Origin: an uncultured Roseobacter sp.
GTDB taxonomy: Bacteria; Pseudomonadota; Alphaproteobacteria; Rhodobacterales; Rhodobacteraceae
Length of the DNA stretch: 64,000 bases
Direction: 5' to 3'
Assembly (NCBI RefSeq): GCF_947495025.1
Contig: NZ_CANLXG010000001.1
Span: 1,178,001-1,242,000 of the forward strand
Each line of letters begins with the position of its first letter. The first letter of the stretch is position 1. Below are positions 1 to 8,815 of this stretch, in pieces. A program made the position numbers and the translations under genes. The notes beneath the pieces were generated by a model. That model was not told the origin of the DNA, did not search any database, and saw only the letters and a program-made list of their open reading frames with translations.

Positions 1-53
1 AAGGCACAGGGGTTGTCGGGAAAGCACAGGCGTCCGGCCGCGGCTGCGGGATT

Positions 54-671
54 TCAGGCCTCGCGCGGTGCGAACAGCAGTTTCAGATAGGTGCGGAACA
101 GCATGATCTGTTGCGAGGCGCTGTTGTGTTCGCCCAGCGCGCGCTGCAGAACAAGCCCACCCTCGGCCACACCGGACACCATATCGCCCAGCGCATCCAT
201 GTTGACCGCTTCGCGTGGTTCATAGACACGCGCGATTTCTTCGAACATGCCCCGGAACCTTTTGCGCCAGCCCAGAATTGCCTGGCGGTTCAGGTCGCGC
301 ACGCCCTTGTCAAAAAGCCTGTCCTGATAGGCCGTAGCGGCAATAACGCAGCCCGGATGACCGGTTGGCATCTCCTCCAGCAACTCTGCAAGCAGCTTCA
401 GCCCGATCAGCATACAGTGCAGCGGGTCGTCACTCAGCTCGCGCGCCCGGGAAAAGAGGTCATCATAAAGCCGGTTTTCGGCGTCGATGTAACGCTCCAG
501 CATCGCCCGGGCCAGCGCGTTCTTGTCCTTGAAATGATAAAAGAACCCACCGCGTGAAATGCCCGCGCCCGCAACAATTTCTTCGATGGATGTGGCCTCA
601 AATCCTTTTTCAAGCACCGCCGCTTCGGCGATGTCGAGGATTCTCGACCGGGTATCTGGTTTTGCCACCAT
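54..671 (-). CDS. TetR/AcrR family transcriptional regulator
   Basis: A 205-residue one-domain regulator. The N-terminal segment (about residues 5-50) has the TetR helix-turn-helix pattern: SRILDIAEAAVLEKGFEATS, then EEIVAGAGISRGGFFYHFKD. The remainder is a divergent helical ligand-binding domain whose inducer cannot be read from sequence. The start was set at 671 because GGAG lies 8 bases upstream on the minus strand; the frame stays open to 734, but the longer form would begin inside the operator. A perfect 19-base inverted repeat sits just upstream at 685-703, so autoregulation is likely. It diverges from the homocysteine methyltransferase family gene at 859, which may be its target; that link is inference. 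Confidence 0.9.
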   Translation of the reverse strand: MVAKPDTRSRILDIAEAAVLEKGFEATSIEEIVAGAGISRGGFFYHFKDKNALARAMLERYIDAENRLYDDLFSRARELSDDPLHCMLIGLKLLAELLEEMPTGHPGCVIAATAYQDRLFDKGVRDLNRQAILGWRKRFRGMFEEIARVYEPREAVNMDALGDMVSGVAEGGLVLQRALGEHNSASQQIMLFRTYLKLLFAPREA

Positions 672-684
672 CTGTCTTTCTCCC

Positions 685-703
685 ACTGTACCGCAGGTAC
701 AGT
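685..703. promoter_or_regulatory. Candidate TetR operator
   Basis: Perfect inverted repeat ACTGTACC-GCA-GGTACAGT: 8-base arms with a 3-base spacer. It lies 13 bases upstream of the TetR gene start, between that gene and the divergent gene at 859. Size and position are typical of an autoregulatory TetR site. Binding is inferred. Confidence 0.65.
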
Positions 704-858
704 TGACATGACCTCTCACACGGGCCGCTTTCACTGAATACCCCTTAAGCCCCTAAATCCGAAACAGAAATCTTATTCTGAAAACCGGACCACCAGGCAA
801 CTACAGCCTGTGACGGCCTGCAGGTACTCACTGGGTATTGTCGATAAAGGAACGAGTA

Positions 859-1803
859 ATGCGAATTCAACATTTTATAGAGTCCAGCCGTTTTTACCTC
901 TCTGATGGTGGGCTCGAAACCTACATGATTTTTGACAAAGGCCACGACCTGCCCTGTTTCTCAGCGGCGGTGTTGCTTGATACGGCAGCCGGACGCCAGG
1001 ATCTGACCGACTATTTTGAGAAATACATTGGCATCGCCCGCAACAGCGGTCGTGGGTTTATCCTTGATGCGCCGACCTGGCGCGCCGGCGTCGCCTGGGC
1101 GGGGCCTCTCGGCCAGACAGTCAGCGAGACCCTCGCCGCAAACGAGCGTGCCGTCGCCTTCGTTGGCGCTGTCCGGGCCCGCCACGAAACGATGAGCCTT
1201 CCCATTCTGGTCAACGGCCTGGTCGGTCCTGCGGGCGATGCATATGCGCCGGATACCATTCTGTCTGCTGACGAGGCGTATGACATTCATGCGCCCCAGA
1301 CAGCGGCGCTGGGACGTGCAGGAGCTGATATGATCAGTGCCATGACGCTCACCCATGCGGACGAAGCGACCGGTATCGCCCGCGCGGCGAAGGAATGCGA
1401 TATACCTGTGGTTATCGCCTTTACGCTTGAGACCGACGGGCGACTGCCATCGGGTCAGCGGCTGAGTGATGCAATCGCACAGGTGGATGCCGCAACCGGT
1501 GCTGCACCGCTCTACTATATGATCAACTGCGCACATCCCGATCATTTCAGCGAGGTACTTGCCGGTTCTGACAGCTGGCGGCACAGGATTGGTGGCATCC
1601 GGTCAAACGCCTCGCGTATGAGCCATGCGGAGCTGGACGGGGCAGAGGTACTGGACAACGGTGACCCGGCTGAACTGGGACGCCTGAGTGGTAACCTGCT
1701 TGATCTGCTGCCTTCGGTAAAAGTTCTGGGCGGGTGCTGCGGCACCGATCACCGGCATGTGGGCTGTATCGCCGCGCAGGAGCGCGCGCTGGCCAGCGCC
1801 TGA
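859..1803 (+). CDS. Homocysteine S-methyltransferase family protein
   Basis: A 314-residue protein with the single S-methyl_trans (Pfam) barrel fold. Seen: N-terminal SDGGLETYMIF, the zinc-ligand cysteine in MINCAHPDHF (about residue 222), and the C-terminal pair of cysteines in GGCCGTDHRH (about 298-299). These three cysteines bind zinc and activate the thiol acceptor in this family. The start ATG at 859 has AAGGA 9 bases upstream. It is a stand-alone enzyme, much shorter than MetH, so it probably uses S-methylmethionine or another small methyl donor such as a betaine or sulfonium compound; the donor is not determinable. No methyl-donor transporter is adjacent. Confidence 0.85.
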   Translation: MRIQHFIESSRFYLSDGGLETYMIFDKGHDLPCFSAAVLLDTAAGRQDLTDYFEKYIGIARNSGRGFILDAPTWRAGVAWAGPLGQTVSETLAANERAVAFVGAVRARHETMSLPILVNGLVGPAGDAYAPDTILSADEAYDIHAPQTAALGRAGADMISAMTLTHADEATGIARAAKECDIPVVIAFTLETDGRLPSGQRLSDAIAQVDAATGAAPLYYMINCAHPDHFSEVLAGSDSWRHRIGGIRSNASRMSHAELDGAEVLDNGDPAELGRLSGNLLDLLPSVKVLGGCCGTDHRHVGCIAAQERALASA

Positions 1804-1838
1804 CCGGTCACCACAGATTTTTTTGAAAGGTATACCAG

Positions 1839-2120
1839 ATGACGAAACATTTTTTTCTGTTCACCGCTCTGACCTGTGTTGCTGTCGTCCGGGCGGCAGC
1901 CGGTCCCGCTGTAACTGCACCCGTCATGGGATCGCCCACACACAGTCCTATGGAACCGGAATGCTGTGTGTCGGAACAATATGCGCACCCGGGCGTCGCT
2001 GCAGAGCTGACCAACGGCACCATACGTGCTGGTTTCAACAATGATAAAACAGCTTATCAGCGCGCCGAGGACGACACGTGGGACTCTGGTGGACCCGTCG
2101 GGTCTGCACCGGACAACTGA
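1839..2120 (+). CDS. Small exported hypothetical protein
   Basis: A 93-residue frame starting with a signal-peptide-like stretch (MTKHFFLFTALTCVAVVRAA) followed by a polar mature part with two adjacent cysteines (ECCV). A GAAAGG ribosome binding site lies about 9 bases before the ATG. I recognise no family. A reading frame of similar length exists on the other strand, but it lacks a ribosome site and a sensible N-terminus. Treated as a probable secreted small protein of unknown function. Confidence 0.45.
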   Translation: MTKHFFLFTALTCVAVVRAAAGPAVTAPVMGSPTHSPMEPECCVSEQYAHPGVAAELTNGTIRAGFNNDKTAYQRAEDDTWDSGGPVGSAPDN

Positions 2121-2186
2121 TCCGCCTCTGAAACACCGGTCCGGTCACGCCGGGCCGAAAGAAATTTTTGTTAAACGGGTTTTTAA

Positions 2187-2777
2187 ATGACCAATACAGA
2201 TATTCGCCTGCGGGACGCCACGGCTGACGACGCCCTGCTGCTGGCAAAACTGATTGATATCGCGGGTGAAGGCATACCTTCATGGCTGTGGCAGCAATCT
2301 GCAACTGTGGAAGAGACATTTCTGGACGTCGGCGCCGCGCGGGCCCGGAGAACGACGGGCGGGTTTTCGTTTTCAAATGCTGTCGTCGCACTGCGCGGTG
2401 AGCAGCCGGTCGGGATGGTTCTCAGCTATCCCATTGACGCCGCGCCCGGGGATGACCCGGATGACCTGCCGGCACCTGTCGCCCCTTTTGTCGCGCTGGA
2501 AATCCGGTCGGTCGGCACCTGGTACATCAATGCACTCGCTGTCCTGCCCGGGTATCGCAGTTGCGGTGCCGGCACTGTACTGATGCGGCACAGTGAAAAA
2601 CTGGCGCGGGCCGCAGGGTATGAAAAGATGAGTATCCAGGTCTACGGACAGAACACCGGTGCCGTGCGGCTCTATACCCGCCTTGGCTATACGCAGATTT
2701 CTGCCGCACCCGTCAGACTGCATCCCTGCCAGCCTTACTATACCGGTGACGTTCTTCTTCTCACAAAAGACATCTGA
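2187..2777 (+). CDS. GNAT family N-acetyltransferase
   Basis: A 196-residue acetyltransferase of the GNAT fold. The N-terminus IRLRDATADDALLLAKLI is strand 1/helix 1; motif A is INALAVLPGYRSCGAGTVLM (about residues 112-131), where the usual R/Q-x-x-G-x-G/A acetyl-CoA loop reads RSCGAG; the C-terminal AVRLYTRLGYTQ is the typical motif B helix. The acceptor cannot be predicted. It stands alone between a small exported protein and a TPR gene, with a long AT-rich leader in front of the ATG. Confidence 0.85.
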   Translation: MTNTDIRLRDATADDALLLAKLIDIAGEGIPSWLWQQSATVEETFLDVGAARARRTTGGFSFSNAVVALRGEQPVGMVLSYPIDAAPGDDPDDLPAPVAPFVALEIRSVGTWYINALAVLPGYRSCGAGTVLMRHSEKLARAAGYEKMSIQVYGQNTGAVRLYTRLGYTQISAAPVRLHPCQPYYTGDVLLLTKDI

Positions 2778-2866
2778 TCCGGGACGCGGGACACAGCGGA
2801 TGTGCCTGAGCGGCTTGCTGCTGCGATCCGTTTCTGTGCTAGGATGACGGCCGGGAGGGGGACCGT

Positions 2867-4501
2867 ATGACTGACTACTTTGATCTCGGGCGCTATTCGC
2901 GTGCCGCAAGCGCAGACGAACAGGCACAGCGCTGGTCCGACCGCGGGCTGGTCTGGCTTTACGCCTACAACCACGAAGAGGCAGTTGCCTGCTTCGACAG
3001 GGCGCTTGACGCAGATCCGACCTGTGCGCTGGCCTGCTGGGGCATCGCCTATGGCATCGGACCAAACTACAACAAGCCGTGGGAGGTCTTTTCCCCGGAA
3101 GAGAAAGCGCCGGCGCTGGCCAGGGCGCATGACGCCCTCGCCACAGGCCGCGCGCTGGCAAGCGCCACGCCGGTGGAAAAAGCACTGATCGACGCGCTGG
3201 CTCTGAGGTATCCCACGGACCCTGATATTGAGGATTTTCAGCCGTTCAACGACGGTTTCGCCGCTGCGATGAAGCCGGTTTACGACGCCTGGCCCGATGA
3301 CCTCGACGTCGCCTGTATCTACGCCGAGGCTCTGATGAACCGGACCCCGTGGAAACTGTGGGATTTCTGGCAGGGCATTCCCAACCCGGACGCCTCCACC
3401 GAAGAGGCCATGGCCGTTCTGGAACGTGCCTTTGCCGAAACACCCGGCGCCTGGGATCATCCGGGGCTGTTACACATGTACATTCACCTTATGGAGATGT
3501 CACCGCACCCCGAGCGCGCGCTGCGACACGGTGATCGTCTCAACGGTCTCGTCCCGGACGCGGGACACCTGGTGCATATGGCGTCGCATATCGACGTACT
3601 CTGCGGCGACTATCAGAATGTCCTGTCCCGCAATCTGGCCGCGGCCAGCGCTGATGAGAAGTTCAGATCATACGCGGGCGCGGCCAACTTCTATGCGCTC
3701 TACCGGATCCACAATCTGCACTTCGCGCTCTATGGCGCAATGTTTCTGGGGCAGAAGGCTGCGGCGCTGGATGTGGCCGGCCGGCTTCTGGCCGAAGTTC
3801 CGGACGAGGTGGTCCGCGTTTACCCGGACCTGTTCGAAACCTTTGTCGCAGCGCAGCCGCATGTTTTCATCCGGTTCGGTATGTGGGCCGAGGCGCTGGA
3901 ACTGGAGCAGCCCGCTGACAAGGAGCTCTATACCACGACCAATGCGCTGATCCTTTACGCAAAAACCGTAGCGCTGGCCAATCTTGGCCGTCACGCCGAT
4001 GCGCAACAGGCTGCCATGGCCTTCAGTGAAGCCTATGCACAGGTTCCCGAAGAGCGGATGCTGTTCAACAACAGCGCCCGGGATGTGCTCGCCGTGGCAG
4101 AGCAGATGATGCTGGGCGAAGTCGCTTTCAAGTCAGGGCAACGTGAAGAGGGCCTGGAATATCTGCGTGCGGCCGTCCGTCTGGACGACGGTCTGATGTA
4201 TGAAGAACCCTGGGCCTGGCCGCAGCCAACACGTCATGCGCTCGGAGCGCTGTTGATGGAAGACGGGAAGTTCGTTGAGGCCGAAGCGGTGTACCGCGCG
4301 GATCTGGGCCTTGATGGCAGGCTTCCGCGCCCCAGCCAGAACCCGCGGAATGTCTGGGCGCTGCATGGTCTGCACGAATGTCTCTCGCGGCGCGGTGAAA
4401 CCTCGGAAATCATACACATCGGCATACTGCTTGATCAGGCACTGGCACGGGCGGATGTGCCGATCCGCGCAAGCTGCCTGTGCCGGGCCGGCGCCGTCTG
4501 A
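2867..4501 (+). CDS. Tetratricopeptide repeat protein
   Basis: A 544-residue soluble protein made of helical repeats. TPR-like units are clear at about residues 25-60 (GLVWLYAYNHEEAVACFDRALDADP form), and again near 425-500, where EEGLEYLRAAVRLDD and GKFVEAEAVYRADLGLD resemble the canonical repeat. No signal peptide or membrane segment. A strong GGGAGGGG ribosome site precedes the ATG. Such proteins normally act as protein-interaction scaffolds; no catalytic motif was seen. It is monocistronic with no informative neighbours. Confidence 0.8.
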   Translation: MTDYFDLGRYSRAASADEQAQRWSDRGLVWLYAYNHEEAVACFDRALDADPTCALACWGIAYGIGPNYNKPWEVFSPEEKAPALARAHDALATGRALASATPVEKALIDALALRYPTDPDIEDFQPFNDGFAAAMKPVYDAWPDDLDVACIYAEALMNRTPWKLWDFWQGIPNPDASTEEAMAVLERAFAETPGAWDHPGLLHMYIHLMEMSPHPERALRHGDRLNGLVPDAGHLVHMASHIDVLCGDYQNVLSRNLAAASADEKFRSYAGAANFYALYRIHNLHFALYGAMFLGQKAAALDVAGRLLAEVPDEVVRVYPDLFETFVAAQPHVFIRFGMWAEALELEQPADKELYTTTNALILYAKTVALANLGRHADAQQAAMAFSEAYAQVPEERMLFNNSARDVLAVAEQMMLGEVAFKSGQREEGLEYLRAAVRLDDGLMYEEPWAWPQPTRHALGALLMEDGKFVEAEAVYRADLGLDGRLPRPSQNPRNVWALHGLHECLSRRGETSEIIHIGILLDQALARADVPIRASCLCRAGAV

Positions 4502-4640
4502 CCGACAACCGGGTCCTGATCCAGGCTGCCCGTCTTTCTGAGAGTGCCTCGCGGTTCTGCCCTTGTCTCGTACAGGGGCCGTTCAGGTACGGACGCACTG
4601 CCGGCCATACAAACTGCGCAGGCTTGAGGGATATCCTTCT

Positions 4641-5591
4641 TCAGGCCCGCCAGACTGCGTTACGACCCTTTTCGCTGATCTGCAGGGCGAGATCTGAGAA
4701 TTCGTCCTCTATGTACCGGCGAAAACGCTTCACCGCCGGACGTGCCTGACGGTCTTCCCGCCACAGGAGGCCAAGTTCACGGTCCGGATGATCGATCCGG
4801 ATCGGCAGCGATGTGACCGACCGGGTATGCTGCTGCATGAAGACCACTGAATACGGCAAAACCGTCAGTGCTTCCGACCCGGACATCACACTGATGATTG
4901 ACGCGAGCGACCCGCCGGTAAAACTGACCCTGAAGTCAGTGATGCCGATACTGCTGAGTGCGTTGCGCAGATCCTCATAAAGCGGGCTGCCGGCGGGCGG
5001 GGCAATCCAGGAATATGGGGCAATATCTGCAAGCGTCAGTGCCGGTTTGCGGGCCAGCGGATGTGACGGCGCGCAGGCGATCACGTTTCTGCCCTGCAGG
5101 ATCGGCTTGAAGGAGAGACCTTCGGGAACCCGGTCAGGGCGGACCGGACAGATGGCGATATCCACGTTTCCGACATTCAGCTGTTCGGTCAGCTCGGAAA
5201 GATATCCATAGGTCTGGTGCACAGACACCTCGGGGTGCGCGGTCTGGAAAGACGCGATCATACTCGAAATCACGCCATCCATAAAAATCGGAGTCCCTGC
5301 CAGGCGGGCGGTGCCGGCCTTGCCCGAGTTGTACAGCTCTGCGGCCTGCTGTGCTGCAAGGCCGGCCTGAGCAATTACCCGCCCCTGATCGGCCAGCGAG
5401 CGGCAGAGCTCTGTGGGGCGCAGCGGCTTTTTCCCTTTTTCAAACAGCCGTGATCCCAGACGCGCTTCAAGCATTGCAATCGTCCTCGACAGGCTCGGTT
5501 GCGACTTGCCGACAACCCGCGCGCCCTCGCTGAGACCACCGGAATCTGCAATTGCCGCGAGGATCATCAGGTGATTTGGATCAATCTTCAT
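4641..5591 (-). CDS. LysR family transcriptional regulator of the aromatic operon
   Basis: A 316-residue LysR protein: winged HTH at residues 4-62 (LMILAAIADSGGLSEGARVV, then SQPSLSRTIAMLEARLGSRLF) and a C-terminal periplasmic-binding-like effector domain. It is transcribed divergently from the maleylacetate reductase and downstream catabolic operon, the classic arrangement for an aromatic-pathway activator responding to a pathway intermediate. A T-N11-A palindrome covers its own start codon (5590-5604), consistent with autoregulation and shared control of the 89-base intergenic region. Effector identity is unknown; a pathway metabolite such as hydroxyquinol or maleylacetate is a guess from context. 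Confidence 0.9.
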   Translation of the reverse strand: MKIDPNHLMILAAIADSGGLSEGARVVGKSQPSLSRTIAMLEARLGSRLFEKGKKPLRPTELCRSLADQGRVIAQAGLAAQQAAELYNSGKAGTARLAGTPIFMDGVISSMIASFQTAHPEVSVHQTYGYLSELTEQLNVGNVDIAICPVRPDRVPEGLSFKPILQGRNVIACAPSHPLARKPALTLADIAPYSWIAPPAGSPLYEDLRNALSSIGITDFRVSFTGGSLASIISVMSGSEALTVLPYSVVFMQQHTRSVTSLPIRIDHPDRELGLLWREDRQARPAVKRFRRYIEDEFSDLALQISEKGRNAVWRA

Positions 5592-5604
5592 AACATCAGG
5601 TTAT
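5590..5604. promoter_or_regulatory. Candidate LysR box
   Basis: ATAAC-atcag-GTTAT is a perfect 5-base inverted repeat with a T-N11-A core, the shape bound by LysR regulators. It overlaps the LysR start codon and lies 77 bases before the maleylacetate reductase start. Inferred binding site. Confidence 0.5.
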
Positions 5605-5680
5605 ATTCTTTACCCAATTTTCGATCAACTATCACTTTTTCGCAGGATACTAAGGTTTCGAAAAGGTTAACGGGGCGAGA

Positions 5681-6745
5681 ATGTCAGGCTTTCTGACCAA
5701 ATCTGATGAAACTGTCCGCGTCCGTTTCGGAGCGGGTCTGAGACACAGTATTGCGGACGAGGTCGCACGGCTCGGCGCAACCCATGCGCTGGTCTTGTCG
5801 ACACCTCAGCAAAGCAACAGCGCGCTTGAGCTTGCCGAAAAGCTTGGTTCTGCAGCCGTCGGGGTGTTCTGCCGCGCCACCATGCACACGCCCGTGGATG
5901 TCACTGAACAGGCCGTCGCACACACGCAGGAGACAGGCGCTGACTGTCTTGTGTCGATCGGTGGAGGTTCGACCACGGGCCTCGGCAAGGCAATTGCGCT
6001 GCGCACAGGCCTGCCCCAGATCGTTATCCCCACGACATACGCGGGCAGCGAAGCAACGCCCATCCTCGGTCAGACCGAAAACGGTGTCAAAACCACTCTG
6101 ACAGATGCCCGTGTTCTGCCGCAGGTCATTCTCTATGACCCGGAGCTTGTTTCGGGCCTGCCTGTCGGGATGACTGTAACATCAGCGCTCAATGCGATGG
6201 CGCATGCGGCAGAAGCGCTCTACGCGCCGGACAGGACAGAAGCATCCGACGCGCTGGCCATTGAGGGGCTCCGGGCTTTCGCAGACGGCCTGCCACAGGT
6301 CATTCAATCACCCGGTGACATCGCTGCGCGCGAAGCCACGCTGCGCGGGGCCTGGGCCTGCGGGACAGTACTGGGTCAGGTCGGCATGGCGCTGCACCAC
6401 AAGCTTTGCCATACGCTCGGCGGCACCTTTGATCTGCCGCACGCTGACACGCACGCGATCGTTCTTCCCCATGCGGTCTCATACAATGCGCGGGCCGCTG
6501 CCGCTGCCCTGAAGCCGGTCACTGATATTTTCGATGGTCCGGGCCCAGGGCGTGCTCTGCACCGCTTTGCACAGAAGGTAAACGCACCGCTTGCCCTGCG
6601 CGACCTGGGTCTGCGCGAAGCTGATCTTGATCGCGCTGCAACACTTGCCACCAGCCGCCCCTATCCAAACCCGCAGCCCGTAACCCGAGAGGACATACGG
6701 GCACTGCTGCAGGCCGCATGGGCCGGCGAAACACCCGCAAACTAG
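5681..6745 (+). CDS. Maleylacetate reductase
   Basis: A 354-residue member of the iron-containing alcohol dehydrogenase superfamily, maleylacetate reductase branch. It reduces maleylacetate (from hydroxyquinol cleavage) to 3-oxoadipate with NAD(P)H. Seen: the nucleotide-binding SIGGGSTTGLGKAIA (about residues 90-104), the family signature MALHHKLCHTLGGTFDLPHA (about 236-255) followed by DTHAIVLPHAVSYN, with histidines where the metal ligands of iron dehydrogenases lie. Length matches the family. It is the first gene of the catabolic operon, 28 bases before the binding-protein gene, and its substrate is the product of the dioxygenase at 13204. Confidence 0.92.
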   Translation: MSGFLTKSDETVRVRFGAGLRHSIADEVARLGATHALVLSTPQQSNSALELAEKLGSAAVGVFCRATMHTPVDVTEQAVAHTQETGADCLVSIGGGSTTGLGKAIALRTGLPQIVIPTTYAGSEATPILGQTENGVKTTLTDARVLPQVILYDPELVSGLPVGMTVTSALNAMAHAAEALYAPDRTEASDALAIEGLRAFADGLPQVIQSPGDIAAREATLRGAWACGTVLGQVGMALHHKLCHTLGGTFDLPHADTHAIVLPHAVSYNARAAAAALKPVTDIFDGPGPGRALHRFAQKVNAPLALRDLGLREADLDRAATLATSRPYPNPQPVTREDIRALLQAAWAGETPAN

Positions 6746-6772
6746 ACAGCTGATGACGTCAGGGAGGACATC

Positions 6773-8047
6773 ATGATTACACGCCGCTCACTTCTCAGAA
6801 CCACCGCCGCAACAGGGCTCACCATGGCTGCCGGCAGCCTGGCGGCCCCCGCAATCGCGCAGGGCGCAAGAATCCGGCTGGGCTATGTGAGCCCACAGTC
6901 AGGCCCTCTCGCGGCTTTTTCTGAAGCCGACAAATTCATCATCGACGGTTTTCTGGCCTCGGAGGCAGGTGCTGAGTTTGAGGTGATCGTCAAGGACAGC
7001 CAGTCCAACCCGAACCGCGCGGCCGAAGTCGCCAAGGAACTGATCATTGATGACGAGATCGACATGATGCTCGTCGCCTCGACGCCAGAGACCACAAACC
7101 CTGTGGCCACGACCTGCGAAGCAGAACAGATACCGGTCATCTCGACAGTAGCGCCCTGGCAACCCTGGTTCATCGGGCAGCAGGGCAACCCCGGCGAACC
7201 CGGATCCTGGCGTCCCTTTGACTACAGTTTCCACTTCTTCTGGGGACTTGAGGACGTGATCAGTGTTTTCACTGCCATGTGGAACCAGCTGGACACCAAT
7301 AAACAGGTTGGCGGCCTTTTCCCCAACGATGGTGACGGCAATGCCTGGGGTGATCCGAATGTCGGCTTCCCGCAACCCCTTGCTGCACAGGGCTACGGCC
7401 TAACGGATCCGGGCCGGTACCAGAACCTGACGGATGATTTCAGCGCACAGATCAATGCCTTTAAACAGGCGGACTGCGATATCGTAACGGGCGTACCCAT
7501 TCCGCCTGACTTCACGACCTTCTGGACCCAGGCCAAACAACAGGGATTTGCGCCCAAAGCGGCAAGCATCGGCAAGGCAATACTTTTCCCGCAGGCCGTC
7601 GAAGCGCTGGGTGATCAGGGCCACAACCTCAGCTCTGAAGTGTGGTGGTCGCCAACACATCCGTTTGCGTCATCGCTCACCGGCGCTTCGGCAGGTGATC
7701 TGGCCACAGGATACATGGCCGCTACCGGTAAGCAGTGGACACAGCCCATAGGCTTTGCCCATGCGCTGTTTGAAATGGCCGCAGACGTGATGGGCCGCGT
7801 CGAAGACAGCCGCGACCCGGATGAGGTTGCTGCAGCGATTGCGGCGACACAGCTGAACTCCATAGTCGGACGGCTGGCCTTTGACGGATCCGGCCTGCCA
7901 CCCTTTGCCGCCGCGAATATCGCCAAAACGCCGCTGGTCGGCGGTCAGTGGCGGTTGCGCGGTGATGGAGGCTACGACCTTGTCATCGTGGACAACAGCG
8001 ACCACCCCGACATCCCTGTTGGCGGTACGATGGAAGCAATCAGCTGA
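6773..8047 (+). CDS. ABC transporter substrate-binding protein (branched-chain amino acid/aromatic type)
   Basis: A 424-residue periplasmic binding protein of the Leu/Ile/Val-binding (Peripla_BP_6) family. The N-terminus MITRRSLLRTTAATGLTMAA carries a twin-arginine motif (RRSLL) and ends at an APAIAQG cleavage region, so Tat export is likely. The mature part starts with RIRLGYVSPQSGPLAAFSEA, typical of the fold. The ribosome site AGGGAGG is strong. It is followed by a GC-rich hairpin and then the rest of the importer. Embedded in a hydroxyquinol pathway operon, it more likely binds an aromatic acid than an amino acid; that is inference. Confidence 0.9.
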   Translation: MITRRSLLRTTAATGLTMAAGSLAAPAIAQGARIRLGYVSPQSGPLAAFSEADKFIIDGFLASEAGAEFEVIVKDSQSNPNRAAEVAKELIIDDEIDMMLVASTPETTNPVATTCEAEQIPVISTVAPWQPWFIGQQGNPGEPGSWRPFDYSFHFFWGLEDVISVFTAMWNQLDTNKQVGGLFPNDGDGNAWGDPNVGFPQPLAAQGYGLTDPGRYQNLTDDFSAQINAFKQADCDIVTGVPIPPDFTTFWTQAKQQGFAPKAASIGKAILFPQAVEALGDQGHNLSSEVWWSPTHPFASSLTGASAGDLATGYMAATGKQWTQPIGFAHALFEMAADVMGRVEDSRDPDEVAAAIAATQLNSIVGRLAFDGSGLPPFAAANIAKTPLVGGQWRLRGDGGYDLVIVDNSDHPDIPVGGTMEAIS

Positions 8048-8056
8048 TAAGCTGCT

Positions 8057-8074
8057 GTCCCGCCTGTGCGGGAC
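8057..8074 (+). promoter_or_regulatory. Intercistronic mRNA hairpin after the binding-protein gene
   Basis: GTCCCGC-ctgt-GCGGGAC: a perfect 7-base-pair stem with a 4-base loop, in the 48-base gap between the binding-protein gene and the first ATPase gene. There is no T tract, so it is not a standard terminator. Its position suggests a 3' stabilising or partial-attenuation element that raises binding protein above the membrane components, as in other importer operons. Confidence 0.5.
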
Positions 8075-8095
8075 GGCCTGACCAGGGAGCGGTTC

Positions 8096-8815
8096 ATGTC
8101 TATTCTGTCACTGCGGAACGTCAGCAAAAGCTTCGGCGCGCTTACCGTGACCGACGACGTCACTTTTGACGTGTCTCCGGGGGAAGCTCTGGGCATCATC
8201 GGCCCCAATGGCGCCGGTAAATCGACGCTGTTCAACCTTATAACCGGAAACCTGCGCGCGGATTCCGGCAGTATCGGCTTTGACGGTCGCGACGTGACGC
8301 GCGTCTCAGCTATGGAGCGGTGCCTCACGGGGATCGGGCGATCCTTTCAGATCCCGCAGCCGTTCGAAAAGCTGACGGTTTACGAAAATCTGGTCGTTGC
8401 TGCCACGCACGGACGGAGCCAGAGCGAAGCTGAAGTGCTGGAGGACTGTGCGGATATTCTCGAGCGTACGGAAATGATCCGTCGGGCCAATACGCCGGCG
8501 GGTCAGCTGTCGCTGCTTGAACGCAAACGTCTGGAGCTGGCCCGCGCCATGGCCACACAGCCCCGGCTTTTGCTGCTGGACGAAATCGCAGGCGGCCTGA
8601 CCGAGGGCGAATGTCAGGCCCTGATCGCCACGATACGCGACATTCATGCGCAGGGCGTGACCATCATCTGGATCGAACATGTCCTGCACGCACTGACATC
8701 GGTGGTCGAACGCCTGCTGGTGCTCGATTTCGGCAAGGTAATCGGCATCGGCGCACCGGATGCCATTATGGCCAGCCGGGAAGTGCGCGAAATCTATCTG
8801 GGGATTGAGGTCTGA
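8096..8815 (+). CDS. livG: Branched-chain-type ABC transporter ATP-binding protein LivG
   Basis: A 239-residue ABC ATPase. Walker A GPNGAGKST (about residues 35-43), Q-loop region GIGRSFQIPQPFEKLTVYEN, signature replaced by LSLLERKRLELARAMA, Walker B LLLLDEIAGGL, H-loop IWIEHV. The LSLLERKRLE variant of the signature is normal for LivG homologues, which usually have LSYGEQRRLE. The ATG at 8096 follows GGGAG; the frame is open upstream but the hairpin lies there. It pairs with LivF at 8815 as the ATPase heterodimer energising import. Confidence 0.92.
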   Translation: MSILSLRNVSKSFGALTVTDDVTFDVSPGEALGIIGPNGAGKSTLFNLITGNLRADSGSIGFDGRDVTRVSAMERCLTGIGRSFQIPQPFEKLTVYENLVVAATHGRSQSEAEVLEDCADILERTEMIRRANTPAGQLSLLERKRLELARAMATQPRLLLLDEIAGGLTEGECQALIATIRDIHAQGVTIIWIEHVLHALTSVVERLLVLDFGKVIGIGAPDAIMASREVREIYLGIEV

